A stretch of DNA of 64,000 nt from Branchiostoma floridae (GCF_000003815.2 NC_049983.1:10510699-10574698), one strand, 5' to 3'; shown: positions 47,091-57,036, numbered from the stretch's first letter. Program-made: numbers and translations. Notes: generated from the letters alone by a model not told the origin.

Positions 47091-47261
47091 TTATCTTAGT
47101 TTCAGGTCCTCTGGCAGGGCGCACACACGAGCACCGATCTTTCTGGACGTCACCGTACAGCTAGCCGTGGAGATGGCATCGGACAATCTCTCATCCAGGA
47201 TAAGTCCCACCAGGAAGATTGCAGCTGCAGTTAATCCGGACTTGATGGCACCAATAAGATC
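47091..47261 (-). CDS. H2B-like terminal exon-like segment, open to stop
   Basis: A CAG acceptor at 47262 opens a 56-codon frame, DLIGAIKSGLTAAAIFLVGL through DERLSDAISTASCTVTSRKI to ALPEDLKLR and TAA. The C-terminal half resembles histone H2B ('ERIASEAS...TITSREIQTAVRLLLPGEL'), notably T.TSR.I...V...LP..L. It is the least damaged of four copies; the two arm copies have a stop and 46833-46916 an internal deletion. No upstream partner exon was identified, so it may be a pseudogene kept open by chance or the last exon of a histone-fold gene. Confidence 0.4.
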   Translation of the reverse strand, partial: DLIGAIKSGLTAAAIFLVGLILDERLSDAISTASCTVTSRKIGARVCALPEDLKLR

Positions 47262-47356
47262 CTGAAAGCAAGAAAGTGAAATAACAATTAGTTCAAGACA
47301 GACTAACGTCAAGAAATGTTTAAGGCAATAGATAAGGCACAGGTATGCCTTGCATG

Positions 47357-48111
47357 TAACATGCATTGGCGTAATACCGGTAGTAAGACTTATACCGGTA
47401 GATTAAAAATACTGGAACTTAAAGAGATCTACACATGCAACAATAGTTATTTCTGAGCTGTGCACACTTCAGACATTTAGGTGTCCAATACATCATTTAC
47501 AAAGCATCGATAACAATGCATTCGAAGACAACAAGGCCAAAAGTTTTCGGTATCTTTTTCGGGGTAGGCAGCTCGTCGTGGGACGAACACACTGTCACAT
47601 TCATTGCCAAATTTATAGATCATAATTACACATGCTCACGGCACAAGACGAACATGATTCAACAGCAATCTTGAATTTCTGTTGGTGACCTACAACTCAT
47701 GTAAAAGTGTGAAGAACCGTTGCATAATAGCCCGGATCTACGACTGAATGGGCAAAATTGAACGTACGCAGCCATTTTCCCGCCATCTACGCTAGCAGTG
47801 AAGTGTTACGTCATAGCGGTTGTGACGGACAGAAGTTAAATGAAAATTCTTGACAGTATACGTCCGTTTTCTCATGACATTTTGTATGCTCATGCAGGTT
47901 TATGTTTTATGCATTTACTGACAGAACAGGAAGGAACATCAGAGGATGTATAAATGTACATAGCGGCAGTTAATTGTGCCGTGTTTCTTCCTACCGGTAT
48001 TTTTTACCCCCTCCCAACCACGCGCCCGTTCGCCGTGTAATTCCGCGGCGTGTTACGATTACAATATTACGCTTTTAGCAGGACAAGAGAGGCAGAAAAG
48101 TTACACAGAAG
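47357..48111 (+). repeat. Duplicated segment, copy B (matches 28197-28961)
   Basis: This is the second copy of the 0.76-kb segment found in the ATP23 intron, in the same orientation. Blocks such as 'aaagcatcgataacaatgca' and 'gtcatagcggttgtgacgga' agree closely. It lies just upstream, in minus-strand sense, of the H2B-like segment. Beyond 48111 the sequence continues but cannot be compared because copy A runs into a gap. Confidence 0.75.
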
Positions 48112-48794
48112 AAGTGGCAAGGTTAACCTATAACAGCAACATGTAACTGGAGAAAATGATGCGTTGACAATTTGTCAAATCAGTATGGCTAGAGAAATCG
48201 TCGTAAACGTACCGGTATTATGATAATAGATGTTAAGTGCAGCTTGGTCTGCGTTTTTCGTATCATCCGACGGCCATAAAAGAATTCAACGTTTACTGAT
48301 AATAAGTTATACAAAACGTATTAACACACATAAAGGCACTCCGTGAAGAACGACCAAACTAACCTGTTATCAAAGGTAGGACGCCGAACGGACAAAGGCC
48401 TCCGTCACCGAGCGGCCGTGATGTTGTTCTGTACTGGTAAGCTGCGAGGTTTATAAGCCAGTCAACTCAGACACCTGGCAGACATACGGCGCGACAGTCT
48501 AAAAATACCCCAAGGTGTCATTGGTCAAAAGAATGCACTTCTCCGATTGGATATCTGAAATGATGAAATTAATTACAGCACACGACCAGGACCAATGATA
48601 CCTGAGGGATGACTGATTGCTTGACCAATCACAGACCAGTAATTATTTTCACCTGTGTTGGACACACCTTTGTTCTTCTCCCCCAGACAATTCTCATTCG
48701 ATTCCTTTACCATGTGTGACCGTAACGTTATACCCGCTTCTTCTCACGGACTCGCACCGTAACCAGAAATATCTACACACGGCAAGGGCTGCCG
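48112..48794. other. Unassigned sequence between copy B and the H4 pseudogene
   Basis: No gene recognised. It contains a CpG-bearing patch near 48370-48430 ('ggcctccgtcaccgagcggc') and AT-rich surroundings. Open frames are short and lack family similarity. Confidence 0.4.
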
Positions 48795-48930
48795 AAGGGA
48801 GATGTCAACCGTTACCGCTTCGCGACAACACCCCGGGATCCAGAGATGTCAAGAAATATCCGGGGTCATCTACGAGACGACCCACGGCGTTTTGTACTGT
48901 GAGACTGAGAACAGGCTCTGCTTAGCATTA
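48795..48930 (+). pseudogene. Histone H4 pseudogene (central part)
   Basis: Frame 48802 onward encodes ISGVIYETTHGVLYCETEN, aligned with H4 ISGLIYEETRGVLKVFLEN. The DNA upstream ('aaccgttaccgcttcgcgac' and 'aacaccccgggatc') matches the KRHRKVLRDNIQGI codons. The KPAIRRLARR codons are deleted and the frame is shifted before 'gatgtcaagaaatatccgg' (GVKRISG). It is the only copy here that reaches the middle of H4. It is followed at 49030-49080 by sequence ('gaggcagctgatgcgagcct') also found upstream of the arm copies. Confidence 0.75.
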
Positions 48931-49206
48931 GCTATGATTTTGGACATTGAATCATTGCAGTTTATCAAATTTGTCCACTTCGAATTGTGTGGCCCACATT
49001 ATCACTTACCATTGGACAGCTGTTGAGTATTTTGTGTTTGTTATAACGGTGGCGAGGCAGCTGATGCGAGCCTGTCTTTTACCGGAATAAAACCGCACGC
49101 CGAATCGGTCTCTATCTATCTATATCTATACTCTACTGGGCAAAGCCCCATTCAGGGGCATCCCGTCCAGGTGAAAAGAAACGAGGTGCACTGCACTAGT
49201 GCGACC

Positions 49207-49231
49207 GGTGGTGGTGGTGGTGGTGGTGGTG
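49207..49231 (+). repeat. (GGT)n microsatellite
   Basis: About eight GGT triplets. The (TATC)n-like stretch 'tctatctatctatatctata' at 49108-49130 may be the tail of the minus-strand LINE at 49380-49745. Confidence 0.85.
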
Positions 49232-49379
49232 CTCCGAAAAAGAAAAATAGTGAGTGCAGAACAAAACAGAAATCGGTGAGTGATGGCCGCCCTAATGAAC
49301 TGTATCTGCATATGGGGGACGGGGAGGCCCATGTGCTGGGTCAGCCCCGTCTTGAAGGTTGTCAGTGATGGTGACGTGA

Positions 49380-49745
49380 CTAGCTGTGGTGGAATGCTGT
49401 TCCATTGTGGTATTGTTCTGGGGATTTAACTAAATCTGTAGGTGTCTGTTCTGCATGAAAATGTAATGTATCTATGTTGATGGCTACCAGCCCATTAATG
49501 GCTTTGTATAGGAGGGTCAGACGTGCCTGTTGTCTTCTTTCACTGAGAGTGGGCCATCCCAAGTTGGTCTTGAGTTGGGGTACACTGGTAGTGATTCTGT
49601 AATCATTGGTCACATACCTAGCCGCCCTATTTTGTACTACTTCGATCTTCGGTCGGTAAAGCTGGCATGGGCTGCGGAAGGGAGTCACCAAGACTGTATT
49701 GCGTAAGTAGGGTAGCTGAGATCTTTTGGGGCCGTTCTGTATAAC
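49380..49745 (-). pseudogene. LINE ORF2 C-terminal fragment
   Basis: The minus strand encodes QLPYLRNTVL, then IEVVQNRAARYVTNDYR, NLGWPTLSERRQQARLTLLY and KAINGLVAINID. This is the C-terminal domain shared by many CR1/Jockey-type retrotransposons of marine invertebrates ('IE.VQNRAARYV', 'LGW.TL..RR...RL...YK..NGL'). It is open for about 120 codons but lacks the reverse-transcriptase core, so it is a 5'-truncated copy. Its 5' part (49701-49745) is shared with the duplicate at 55621. Confidence 0.85.
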
Positions 49746-51301
49746 TTGTCACCATGTCGAACTTACCCATGCATTGTCGTATATACCGTTATATACGTGA
49801 CTGTTTTTCTAAACAGAGATAATGTTCTGACATGAATTCTTTAGTGGTGTTGTACATACGATAATAGATTAAACAGAAGCAAACACGAAGATTGGACAAT
49901 TTCTTCCCCAACAGGAGATAGTAGGGTGTATGTGAATGTACTAAGTATCATACGTTAGACCACAGCTGGTAAATATTATGACATCTTCTACACACACTAA
50001 AATCTAATGCGAGCGTGCAGCCTGTGTAAAAAAACAAGGTGGACAAAAAACAAGGTGCCTACATTTCTACTTTTAGATAACATAAAGACTTGTAAAAAGA
50101 ACTGAACCGATGAAATTCTTACAACCAACAGGATTTTCGTTCTAATATTAAGTGATACAGTGTATGGTGCAGTGACACAGTCACTGACACTATACTGGTG
50201 TACAGATACAGAAGCGTCGCTTTATTATCAATGCCATTACCAGAGGCGGAAAGATTTTGATTTCCTATCTGCGATTGGCCAACTCAATCATGTATTAACC
50301 CTATCTAGACCAGGCTTTTTTGGGATCCCTGGGACCAAGGGGGGGCTCTTTTGACCCCCCCGTCGTATTTTCAAAACGGCTTGAGTTACGATCATCAAAT
50401 TTGAAGGGGATGATGTTCTAGTAGAGTTTTAAATTTTCTGTAATTTTGGTATCGTTATGACGTAATATGACGTAATTATGACGTCATAATGTCATATTTT
50501 GGGCTAAAATCGTCAAAATATTAAATTTCCGCTATACTTAAATGTATTGAGCAAAATGATGACAATAAAGCTTATCTTATTGGTGTCTAAGTCTGCCAAG
50601 TCTTATGTTTCCAATGGCGTCGACACTGACGTCTATGTGACGTCAGAAAATGACGTCATTTGTCCGCCATCTTGGATCGACAACCGTGAATTTTCTAAAA
50701 TACGACTTTTTCCACATATAACCCCAAAACCCAATAGAGATGGACTGAAAATGATCAAATGATTGTGTTTTGTAAGAAAATAAAAGATTTTGACGGTATT
50801 TGAGTAAAAATTACATGTATTTATTGTTGAAAATGGCAATGTCCGCCATCTTGGATTTTGACCCATGACGTCATCAAATTAGCATAAATTATGAATATTT
50901 AAATGAAAATATTACTTAAAATTACACAGGATGTTAATGATATTAATAAACAAGTTTGATCTTGCAATTAAACCATGATATCCCATAATTCAAACTGAAA
51001 TTAGTAAATTTGGGAAAATATGCCTGTCAGAAACCCGTTGCCATGGCAACACGAAAAATCACAAACTAAAACTTTTTTCGTAGAATTGTTGCCAACAATA
51101 TTTTAGGAAAAGTCACCAAGTTTCGTAGTCCTAGCACACGTCGTTCACTAGTTATACGACGTCAAAGTCGACGCGGGCACTTTTAGCCCCCCCCCTGGTC
51201 TAGATAGGGTTAAGCATTATCATTGGTAGGTGCTACTACGTTGACCAATGATAGCGTATCAATTTAACGCCTACCGTGTCTATCAAATTTACCTTTGTAC
51301 C
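49701..51301 (+). repeat. Duplicated segment, copy 1 (matches 55621-56516)
   Basis: Apart from the transposon at 50299-51209, this copy aligns collinearly with 55621-56516: 'gtagggtagctgag', 'taccgttatatacgtgact', 'gcaaacacgaagatt', 'aaaaacaaggtgcctacatt', 'ccagaggcggaaagattttg' and 'attatcattggtag'. The two copies flank the Shisa-like gene in direct orientation. Each contains one transposon absent from the other. Confidence 0.9.
50299..51209. mobile_element. piggyBac-like non-autonomous element, 911 bp, TTAA target site
   Basis: The perfect 16-bp inverted ends CCCTATCTAGACCAGG are flanked by TTAA on both sides (50295-50298 and 51210-51213). The paralogous copy at 56411-56425 shows the uninterrupted site ('tgtaTTAAgcatt'), so the insertion and its precise boundaries are directly visible. 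TTAA duplication and a CCC terminus are the hallmarks of piggyBac. The interior is AT-rich with several TGACGTCAT-like palindromes and no transposase frame. Confidence 0.9.
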
Positions 51302-51302
51302 A

Positions 51303-51428
51303 TTCTGAAACCAATCGCCAGAGGTCGCTGCTGAACAGGACATGGCGCAGACGCAGAACATACGCAACTGGGACAGTAAGGCCAGCGAAAGGTAGCCTGT
51401 GTCAAATACTGTTTTCCAGGAAGGGCTA
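51303..51428. promoter_or_regulatory. Shisa-like 5' flank segment shared with ATP23
   Basis: 'aatcgccagaggtcgctgct', 'gaacaggacatg', 'aactgggaca', 'aaaggtagcctgtgtc' and 'actgttttccaggaaggg' match 29734-29890 in the same order and orientation. It ends 21 bases before the proposed ATG of the Shisa-like gene. Its left edge coincides with the end of the 49.7-51.3 kb duplicated segment, marking a junction. Confidence 0.6.
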
Positions 51429-51448
51429 TCGAAGGCAACGTCTAAAAG

Positions 51449-52159
51449 ATGGCGTTGACGGCACTGACGTTGACGTGTTTAGCCCTCGTCTCGAAAGGTA
51501 CGTTTCAATATATAGCTAGGGCATATCTAGTTTTATACGCTCCCGATCATCGCCTGGTGTCATTGACCGCGCCCCTTGGTTGAATCAATGGACGTTCCGT
51601 AACAACGGTAATACTACTAATAGGCGACAAAGGGCATTGATGGTTATAGACATAATGAACATTTCGTTGCTTCTGGTCCCTATAACCTCCTCATGGTTCA
51701 TTGATAGTCAACAGCTGGTGTGTTACGCCGAACGGCGGTTATACCGGCTATATAGACATGTAGACGATACAGATACAGAAACATTTGCAATGTCTTTCTG
51801 ATCCTCATAGTCAAGGCGATGTTGTCCTACGATCTAGTTGTGGTACCTGGAATTTGTGACCTAGTCTGGGTACCATCCTATTTCTACCCGGGCTCCTTTG
51901 TATACTCACTGCCTTTTTAGGGAAGCTAGTGTAAGGAGCCCCGGTAGAAATAGGTTGGTACCCAGGCTATTTGTGACCAAGTATTGTTCGTGATTCAAAA
52001 GGCACTAGACTCATCATCAAACTTTTACAATGAGTGTCACGAATCGGTTCGGCAACGTGTGGGTCATTCCGTGCCTTTTGAATTATGCTCAAAGTAATGT
52101 TTTGTATTACGGGAGTAGAAAGTTTGGATTGAGAAGAAGAAACACACTCGCGCACGAAA

Positions 52160-52200
<41 letters not shown>

Positions 52201-52388
52201 CACACAGACACACATGCACACGCACACACACACACACACACACACAAACAAGTATGGATGGAAAGGTCGATCGATAAAAAACGGATGAAAGGAAGAGGAA
52301 AAGGTCACGATTTTTCCACCAACTTCTGCTTGGAGAGTACACGTATGAACACAAATACACACATGCGCGCACACACACAAACACACAT

Positions 52389-52483
<95 letters not shown>

Positions 52484-55060
52484 CACACAAAAACGGAACA
52501 ATTCTAAACGATACCAATACCTATTCATGTTATCCCCCTACAGTGGCTACAGAACACTGTCCATCGTACTTCGGGGAGTCCAGCTGGCTCCTGAACTCTA
52601 CATTTGGCGACATGTACGCTGCCTTTGACTGCCCCAGGCCGCACGACCCACCAGGACACACTCACTGCTGCGGGATGTACTCTTCTAAATTCTGTTGTCC
52701 GGAGAAATGTGGCCGCTATGCCTTTTCCTGCCCGCGACCGGCCCCTAGCTGGCCAGACAACGACAACACAAATTCAAATTCAGGGTGAGGGTCGGACGCA
52801 ATATCAAAACCTCTATCATTATAATCAATTTCCTCTGTTTTGGGATAAACGATTATCGTCTGTGGCGAAGATTTGTTCTAAGAGGGCTATTATCTTCCAC
52901 ATGAGTCTTTTTCCTTCTGGTGCCCACTTGAAATACATAGGTGCACAAATACATAGATAAAGCAGTCTTCGAAAAATACATGTTGCCCATCGCAGGCTTG
53001 ACGCAGTGAAAGAATACAATGATAACGTGAGATGGGATTTGGTTTACTTTCCGGCACGCAAAATAAAATTGTGGCGTCAGGCGTGGCGTAACTGATAGAG
53101 CTTTCGGCTCGGAATCTATGGGTCCTGAGTTCGATTCCCACCGTGCCCCGACGTTGTGCCCTTGGGAAAGGCACTTTACACGACTTTCCTTGTCTGTACC
53201 GTGTATGTGGCATTGTTAATATAAGTTACAAAAACTTGAGTGCAGTGCCACATCGTCCTCGTCTGTCCAAAAGCAAAAATAGAAAAAAATAAAATAAAAT
53301 AAAATCGCTTGACGTCCTGTTTCGTATTTGTCCTCGGTATGTAAATACTTTTGCTCCCTTTCGTCTCAATAGGACCTACGACAGTGGCGACTACTATGAC
53401 ACAAGTGATAGCGGGTGAGTTAATGTCCTTGCAATTGTTTCACTTCAAAGGTTTTTATATTTGGGCTATTATCCTGAGGTGTGCATGTGTTTTGAAAATG
53501 GCGTTCACCTTTCTTTTGTTTGCTACAGTCATGGTTTCTCGTTCGCTGCAATGTTTACCCTGCGTTTTTTTTTAGGCTTCAACTTATGGTAAATTTTACA
53601 AGAAAATATGATTCAAGCATTGTCTGTGGAATCAGTGTCCTTTATTTCTGAAGAAAATTTTCGACTGAGAGCTCTTGTTCATTTTTGACTCATTGATCAG
53701 GATTCACCAGATGCCTCCATCAAAGAATCCATATTATTAATCTTATACCTCTCCGAAAGCTCCAGTTTTGCGGCCAGTAGTGGTGGAATGGCGATCCTGG
53801 CAGTGGCTTTCTTCGCAATTGTGTGCACCGTGGCGCTGTGTTGTTGTAAAAGTGCCTACAAGAGGGAAGAAGGTAAGAAATACATGTACAAAGTTACATG
53901 TCAGACGTAGAACCTTGTGAGTAGGATGTATCATGGAGATAGATTGTTAATCCGCGCAAACACAATCTTCATTTTTTTCTCTAACGTAAGTTTCATGATA
54001 CATTGATGCATTTCTTCTGTCGTATTCTTACCTCCTTGAAAACGGTTATATTACTAGTATGTTCGGTCTATCTGTTTGTTTGTTTGTACTCGTGTGTGTT
54101 CGTATTTATTTGAATATTGTAGAGTGACAGGATGTGAGGCGGAAGAGGGTTGGCCAAAGTTGATCCCACAACTGGCAGGATGGGAAGGTTGGCTTGTCCG
54201 GGTCCAAGTAAAGTTGACTCTGAATAGACCAAACTAGCGGGAAATTGCCCGAAATGAATAAACAAGAAATTCACTAAAACGACTTTGAATGTTTCACGTT
54301 GTTATGAGATCTTCCTTTTTTGCTTTTGACCTAAACACTTCTTTCTGCGTGTTTTGCCATGTTCAGACTTGAGTAGAGCCATGGGGTCGGACGGGTACGT
54401 CGCTACGTACGTTGACGGCACGACGTTGTCATCACCGGGCCGGGTCAGAGGTCGCTCACAAGGTATCATCATTATCTTATCATCAGTTTCTCTTTTGAAC
54501 AAACTAATCTTCCAACGGAACAAAAACGTACCCAGCGGGAACGATATACGTCAGCAAGTAAGTCCTATTTGGTTGTGTACAAGAATTCTCCCATATCCGA
54601 GAACGATATAGTTTTGAAGAATGTTTCACTTGAATCTGTTAGATATAAAAGAAATGATTGTCTCTCCCTGTTTCTAGCCAACGCCGTAGGAGGTACAGTG
54701 GTGCATCCCACAGTGCACGTGCACCCTCGGTCCTCAGACCATCAGCCGAACCGTTCGCCTGCAGAGCCGCCGACCCGGGGCTTCCCTCCTTCGGGCCAAC
54801 CTCCGTTCTCCCCGCCTCCATCAGCCCCGCCCACACAGGGTTTCTCAGACCCGCCTCCGTTCGCCCCTCCTCCGTTCGCCCCTCCTCCGTCAGCCCCGCC
54901 TACACAGGACTTCTCTCCCTCGGCACCACCTCCCTTCGCCCCGCCTAGTCACTACCAAGCAGGGGCGGCTCCAGCAAGTGGACAGCCACCATTCTCTGAC
55001 GAACCCCCTCCTTATGACGTGGCTACCATGTTTCCTACCGTTGATCCACAGAACCGTTGA
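51449..55060 (+). CDS. Shisa-like single-pass membrane protein with PPPY tail
   Basis: Six exons join in phase to 307 residues: 51449-51497, 52544-52784, 53373-53414, 53760-53872, 54367-54462, 54678-55060. Seen: a signal peptide (MALTALTLTCLALVSKG, 1-17); a cysteine-rich extracellular domain (22 to about 85) with FDCPRPHDPPGHTHCCGMYS and KFCCPEKCGRYAF, following the Shisa CP...CCG....FCC arrangement; an acidic Tyr/Ser/Asp linker; a transmembrane helix (about 119-140, GMAILAVAFFAIVCTVALCCC) with a Cys-rich inner edge; and a long Pro-rich cytosolic tail ending PPPYDVATMF (PPPY at 290-293), a WW-domain ligand. Shisa-family proteins act in ER retention or receptor trafficking; a CYYR1 or WBP1/VOPP1 relative is an alternative. 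The ATG follows the ATP23-like flank by 21 bases. Intron 1 holds a MULE-like hairpin and CA repeats. Confidence 0.75.
51862..51969. mobile_element. Foldback MITE, 108 bp, with 9-bp target duplication
   Basis: The left end TAGTCTGGGTACCATCCTAT with following TTCTACCCGGGCTCCTT is the inverted match of the right end AAGGAGCCCCGGTAGAAATA with following GGTTGGTACCCAGGCTA. A perfect 9-bp duplication TTTGTGACC flanks it (51853-51861 and 51970-51978). A 9-bp duplication with long inverted ends suggests a Mutator-like foldback element. It lies in intron 1 of the Shisa-like gene. Confidence 0.85.
52165..52250 (+). repeat. (CA)n microsatellite, first block
   Basis: CA dinucleotides with a few ATG and GAC interruptions, in intron 1 of the Shisa-like gene. 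Long open frames of His/Thr or Cys/Val translated from it are artefacts. Confidence 0.95.
52340..52492 (+). repeat. (CA)n microsatellite, second block
   Basis: A long CA run directly before exon 2 of the Shisa-like gene, ending about 50 bases from its acceptor. Its length is likely polymorphic and could influence splicing of that exon, which is inference. Confidence 0.95.
53083..53225 (+). repeat. tRNA-derived SINE
   Basis: The head 'gtggcgtaactgatagagct' (A-box-like) and 'gagttcgattccc' (B box) give a tRNA-like stretch of about 70 bases, followed by 'gtgcccttgggaaaggcact' and 'ttacacgactttcc', as in the SINE at 31515. It ends in an AAAAT-rich tail (to about 53305). It lies in an intron of the Shisa-like gene and is not a functional tRNA, since the acceptor stem does not close. 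Confidence 0.75.
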
Positions 55061-55620
55061 TCCACAAAACCGATAATCACACTATGGAGCAACTGACACC
55101 CGTATTTCCATGCAAGCAAAGCATATCAAATTCTTTGCACGTCTTCCAAACGCGGTTTGAAAATGATAATGTATCCTTAGTTGTAAGCTTGCTGTTGGTT
55201 CACCCGACGAATAACTGTTATCATTGTCTACTATAGACCAGAGCTACCGACGATATATTAGCCTGGAGTCCAGCCTTCTAGCGAATTCTCTTCGGGAGCG
55301 GATCAATTCGAACAAGGCTGGACTCCAGGCTACGACGATGTTGCACAGAGGCCATACTTCGTCTACTCGTCTTCATAGTCTGCAGAATACAAAAATACTT
55401 CTGATTGTATTTGTATATAAGATGTATTTGTTTCATATTTTGTGATAATTTCTCCTGTAAATACGTATACATACATGTTGCATTATATACCCTCTCAGGA
55501 AATATACAATATGGCACAAGTCGGTACCTCAGCGGAGTGGAATACTGTATTACGTCGAAATGATTTCTTTGAGCATCTAACTAATGTGGATTTTGATGTG
55601 GGTTTGGCACATCATAATTT
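55061..55620. other. Shisa-like 3' flank
   Basis: The 3' UTR and flank of the Shisa-like gene; no canonical AATAAA is evident close to the stop. It contains the foldback element at 55259-55332. No coding sequence recognised. Confidence 0.4.
55259..55332. mobile_element. Small foldback element (74 bp)
   Basis: TAGCCTGGAGTCCAGCCTT at the left pairs perfectly with AAGGCTGGACTCCAGGCTA at the right around a 36-base centre. The TAG[CT]CTGG terminus is like the element at 51862. Flanks 'cgacgatat' and 'cgacgatgt' are near-identical 9-mers, the left one two bases away from the terminus, suggesting an eroded 9-bp target duplication. Confidence 0.65.
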
Positions 55621-56516
55621 GCGAAAGTAGGGTAGCTGAGGTCTTTTGGGGCCGTTCTGTTTGACTTGTGACCATGTCGAACTTGCCCATGTCGTATATA
55701 CCGTTATATACGTGACTGTTTTTCTAAACAAAGATAATGTTCTGACATGAATTTTTTAGTGGTATTGTATATACGATAATAAATTAAACAGAAGTAAGCA
55801 CGAAGATTCGAGAATTTCTCCCCCAACAGGAAATAGTAGGGTGTATGTGAATGTACTAAGTATCATACGTTAGACCGCAGTAGGTAAATTTAATTTTATG
55901 ACATCCTCTACACACTCCGAATCTAACGCGAGCGTGCAGACTGTGTAATAAAACAAGGTGGACAAAAAACAAGGTGCCTACATTTCCACTTTTAGATAAC
56001 ATAAAAGCTTGTAAAAAGAATTGAACCGATGAAATTTTTACAATCAACAAGATTTATGTTCCAATATTAAGTACTGTAAATGTATTTAAGTTCGCGGGGA
56101 TCAATTTCTTGGTATTGGGACAAAGGACTTTTCGCGGTGGTTTTGATTTCGCAGTAACACGATAGACTGCAGTATAATACCATAATAGAAAAATGTTCGC
56201 GGTGGTTTTAAGTTCGCGGTTAAGTGGTCACCATGAAAACCGCGAACATTAATCCACCGCGAACATTTCTGCATTTACAGTAATACGGTATATGGTGAGG
56301 TGACACTGGTGTACTGATAAAGAAGCGTCGCCTTTGCGGACAAAATTGTTATTGTCATTACCAGAGGCGGAAAGATTTTGATTTCCTATCTGCGATTGGC
56401 CAACTCAATCATGTATTAAGCATTATCATTGGTAGATGCTACTACGTTGGCCAATGATAGCGTATTAATTTAACACCTACAGTACATTTTACCCCATCAA
56501 AATTACCTTTGTACCA
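55621..56516 (+). repeat. Duplicated segment, copy 2 (matches 49701-51301)
   Basis: Collinear with copy 1 except that it lacks the piggyBac-like element and carries its own MITE at 56074-56280. It begins inside the LINE fragment sequence ('gtagggtagctgag') and ends at 'tacctttgtaccatt', after which copy 1 enters the ATP23-like flank and copy 2 unrelated sequence. Confidence 0.9.
56074..56280. mobile_element. TA-flanked MITE, 207 bp, Tc1/mariner-like
   Basis: The ends are CTGTAAATGTATTTAAGTTC and, in reverse complement, CTGTAAATGCAGAAATGTTC, flanked by TA at 56072-56073 and 56281-56282. The interior repeats 'ttcgcggtggttttaagttc'. Copy 1 of the surrounding duplication (near 50150) reads 'attaagtgatacag' and lacks the element, giving a near-perfect empty site. 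It has no coding capacity. Confidence 0.85.
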
Positions 56517-57036
56517 TTGGAAAGCTTTGGAGCTTTGTCCAATCTTCACACATCAAACCTGCCCAAGACGACCACCCGGGGGACCAGGAAAAACGGTCGA
56601 TTTGGACAGGTGGTCGTTGAGAACGACGGATTGCCTGCATTTTAGGTATGCAGGTAGCTTGGGCAAAGATGTTCATAATGATATGCATTTTATACAAATG
56701 AGGAATTAATTTGCATAATTAATGAGGAAATTGTATAATTCCATTATTTGCAATAACTGGACTTCGATAAATGTAACACTTGTTAATTATAATCGGTGGA
56801 ACATATGCAGATATCAAATATGCAAATGAGGAACTTATTTGCATAATTTATGCAAAAATTGCAAATAACTTAATGATTGATGATCTGAATTGGGAATTTT
56901 ACTTGTGACATGTGTACTGTACGTTATTCAATGATGAACAACACCATGCATAAATCATGTTAATGTTAAGTCATTTGCATGAAATTAACAAAAGCTTTAA
57001 ATATTCATGGAGGTATGAGGTCGCCGAACTCTAGTT
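56517..57036. other. Junction sequence between copy 2 and the right arm
   Basis: AT-rich sequence with 'aatttgcataattaatgagg' motifs that also occur in the tandem array at 57945-58700. It may be a fragment of the same dispersed repeat. No gene recognised. Confidence 0.45.

Noticed and set aside
52030-52788. 252-codon open frame over the CA repeats and Shisa-like exon 2
   Set aside because: The N-terminal half is translated CA microsatellite (His/Thr). Only the part from 52544 is coding, as exon 2 with a good acceptor.
53083-53155. tRNA gene
   Set aside because: A and B boxes are present but the stems do not close and the sequence continues into a SINE body shared with other loci.
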